A stretch of DNA of 64,000 bases. Origin: Mycolicibacterium helvum (lineage in GTDB: Bacteria; Actinomycetota; Actinomycetes; Mycobacteriales; Mycobacteriaceae). This document shows positions 63,900-64,000 of the stretch, one piece after another. A model generated the notes under the pieces. The model did no database searches. It saw nothing but the letters and a program-made list of their open reading frames with translations, and was not told the origin of the DNA. Made by a program: the position numbers and the translations under genes. Position 1 is the stretch's first letter, and every line of letters begins with the position of its first letter. The DNA lies in the NCBI RefSeq assembly GCF_010731895.1, contig NZ_AP022596.1:5580001-5644000 (forward strand), read 5' to 3'.

Positions 63900-64000
63900 T
63901 CAGGTGAGTTGGTCGACGCGCAGCTGCTCGCGCACCCAGGACAGGACCGCCGACGCCGCGGGATCCTCGGTCAGTGAGATCAGCACGGTCGGGCGGCCCT
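63900..64000 (-). CDS. ureG: urease accessory GTPase UreG, 3' end only
   Basis: Only the last 33 codons are inside the window; the gene continues past the right edge. The C-terminal sequence GRPTVLISLTEDPAASAVL closely matches the end of M. tuberculosis UreG. UreG hydrolyses GTP to drive nickel insertion into urease. It is followed by ureD after 4 bp. Confidence 0.82.
   Translation of the reverse strand, partial: GRPTVLISLTEDPAASAVLSWVREQLRVDQLT

Overview
The window looks like part of the chromosome of a non-tuberculous mycobacterium (Mycobacterium/Mycolicibacterium). Reasons: very high GC with dense ATGA/GTGA gene overlaps; an antigen 85 mycolyltransferase (fbpC type), Apa/FAP secreted protein, mycobacterial hemophore-like protein, PrrB-like kinase and several F420-dependent luciferase-like enzymes; an IdeR box, a mycobacterial LexA box and a HAIR-like box; and a gene set matching, piece by piece, the M. 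tuberculosis Rv1852-Rv1879 neighbourhood (ureG, ureD, ndh, LLM enzyme, SDR, modB, modC, apa, GlsB-like protein, adhA, CaiB pair protein, thiolase, Rv1868-like protein, DUF1810, EthD/PPOX pair, bfrA, glnA3, amidohydrolase). The orthology statements come from memory of those families, not from a search.

Layout. 1-12.0 kb: an accessory catabolic region with three APH-fold small-molecule kinases, an SDR, two SnoaL-like proteins, an F420 LLM oxidoreductase, a hotdog thioesterase, a nitroreductase, a GMC oxidoreductase, a Lcp/MpaB-type haem oxygenase and two TetR regulators; two perfect palindromes sit in its divergent promoters. 12.0-12.5 kb: a nearly gene-free stretch with one 38-codon ORF, then a small secreted protein. 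12.9-16.8 kb: amidohydrolase + glnA3, an AhpD-like protein, bfrA and bfd with an IdeR box between the last two. 16.8-20.2 kb: enoyl-CoA hydratase, SOS-boxed DUF222/HNH protein, PPOX/EthD pair. 20.4-25.6 kb: arylsulfatase, hotdog protein, NCS2 permease, cupin. 25.6-29.8 kb: a co-directional run of TPR protein, rhomboid-like membrane protein, deaminase and amylase-family enzyme. 29.8-36.7 kb: DUF1810, fbpC, lon with a HAIR-like element, TfoX-like, LLM enzyme, HhH protein, membrane protein. 36.7-49.1 kb: epimerase/PEP-domain fusion, thiolase, dehalogenase-like hydrolase, second arylsulfatase, Gly-rich lipoprotein, aldehyde dehydrogenase, tandem CaiB protein and LLM enzyme. 49.2-55.1 kb: phosphoketolase, CPBP protease, CGNR regulator, unknown protein, adhA, GlsB-like protein. 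55.2-64 kb: apa, modC, modB (no modA beside them), SDR, LLM enzyme, ndh, hemophore-like protein, orphan PrrB-like kinase, ureD and the end of ureG.

How they work together. The left end reads as a regulated pathway in which hydroxylated lipophilic substrates could be phosphorylated, dehydrated, reduced or hydrolysed from CoA. The middle mixes iron storage (bfrA/bfd under IdeR), polyamine or amine glutamylation (glnA3 + amidohydrolase), protein quality control (lon), cell-envelope mycolylation (fbpC) and sulfate-ester cleavage. The right end is conserved core: molybdate import, type II NADH dehydrogenase, urease assembly and a sensor kinase without a regulator beside it. I saw no tRNA, rRNA, CRISPR array, insertion sequence or prophage. 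The most unusual items are the kinase-centred cluster, the epimerase/PEP-swivel fusion that lacks its phospho-histidine, modBC without modA, and several unassigned palindromic operators.
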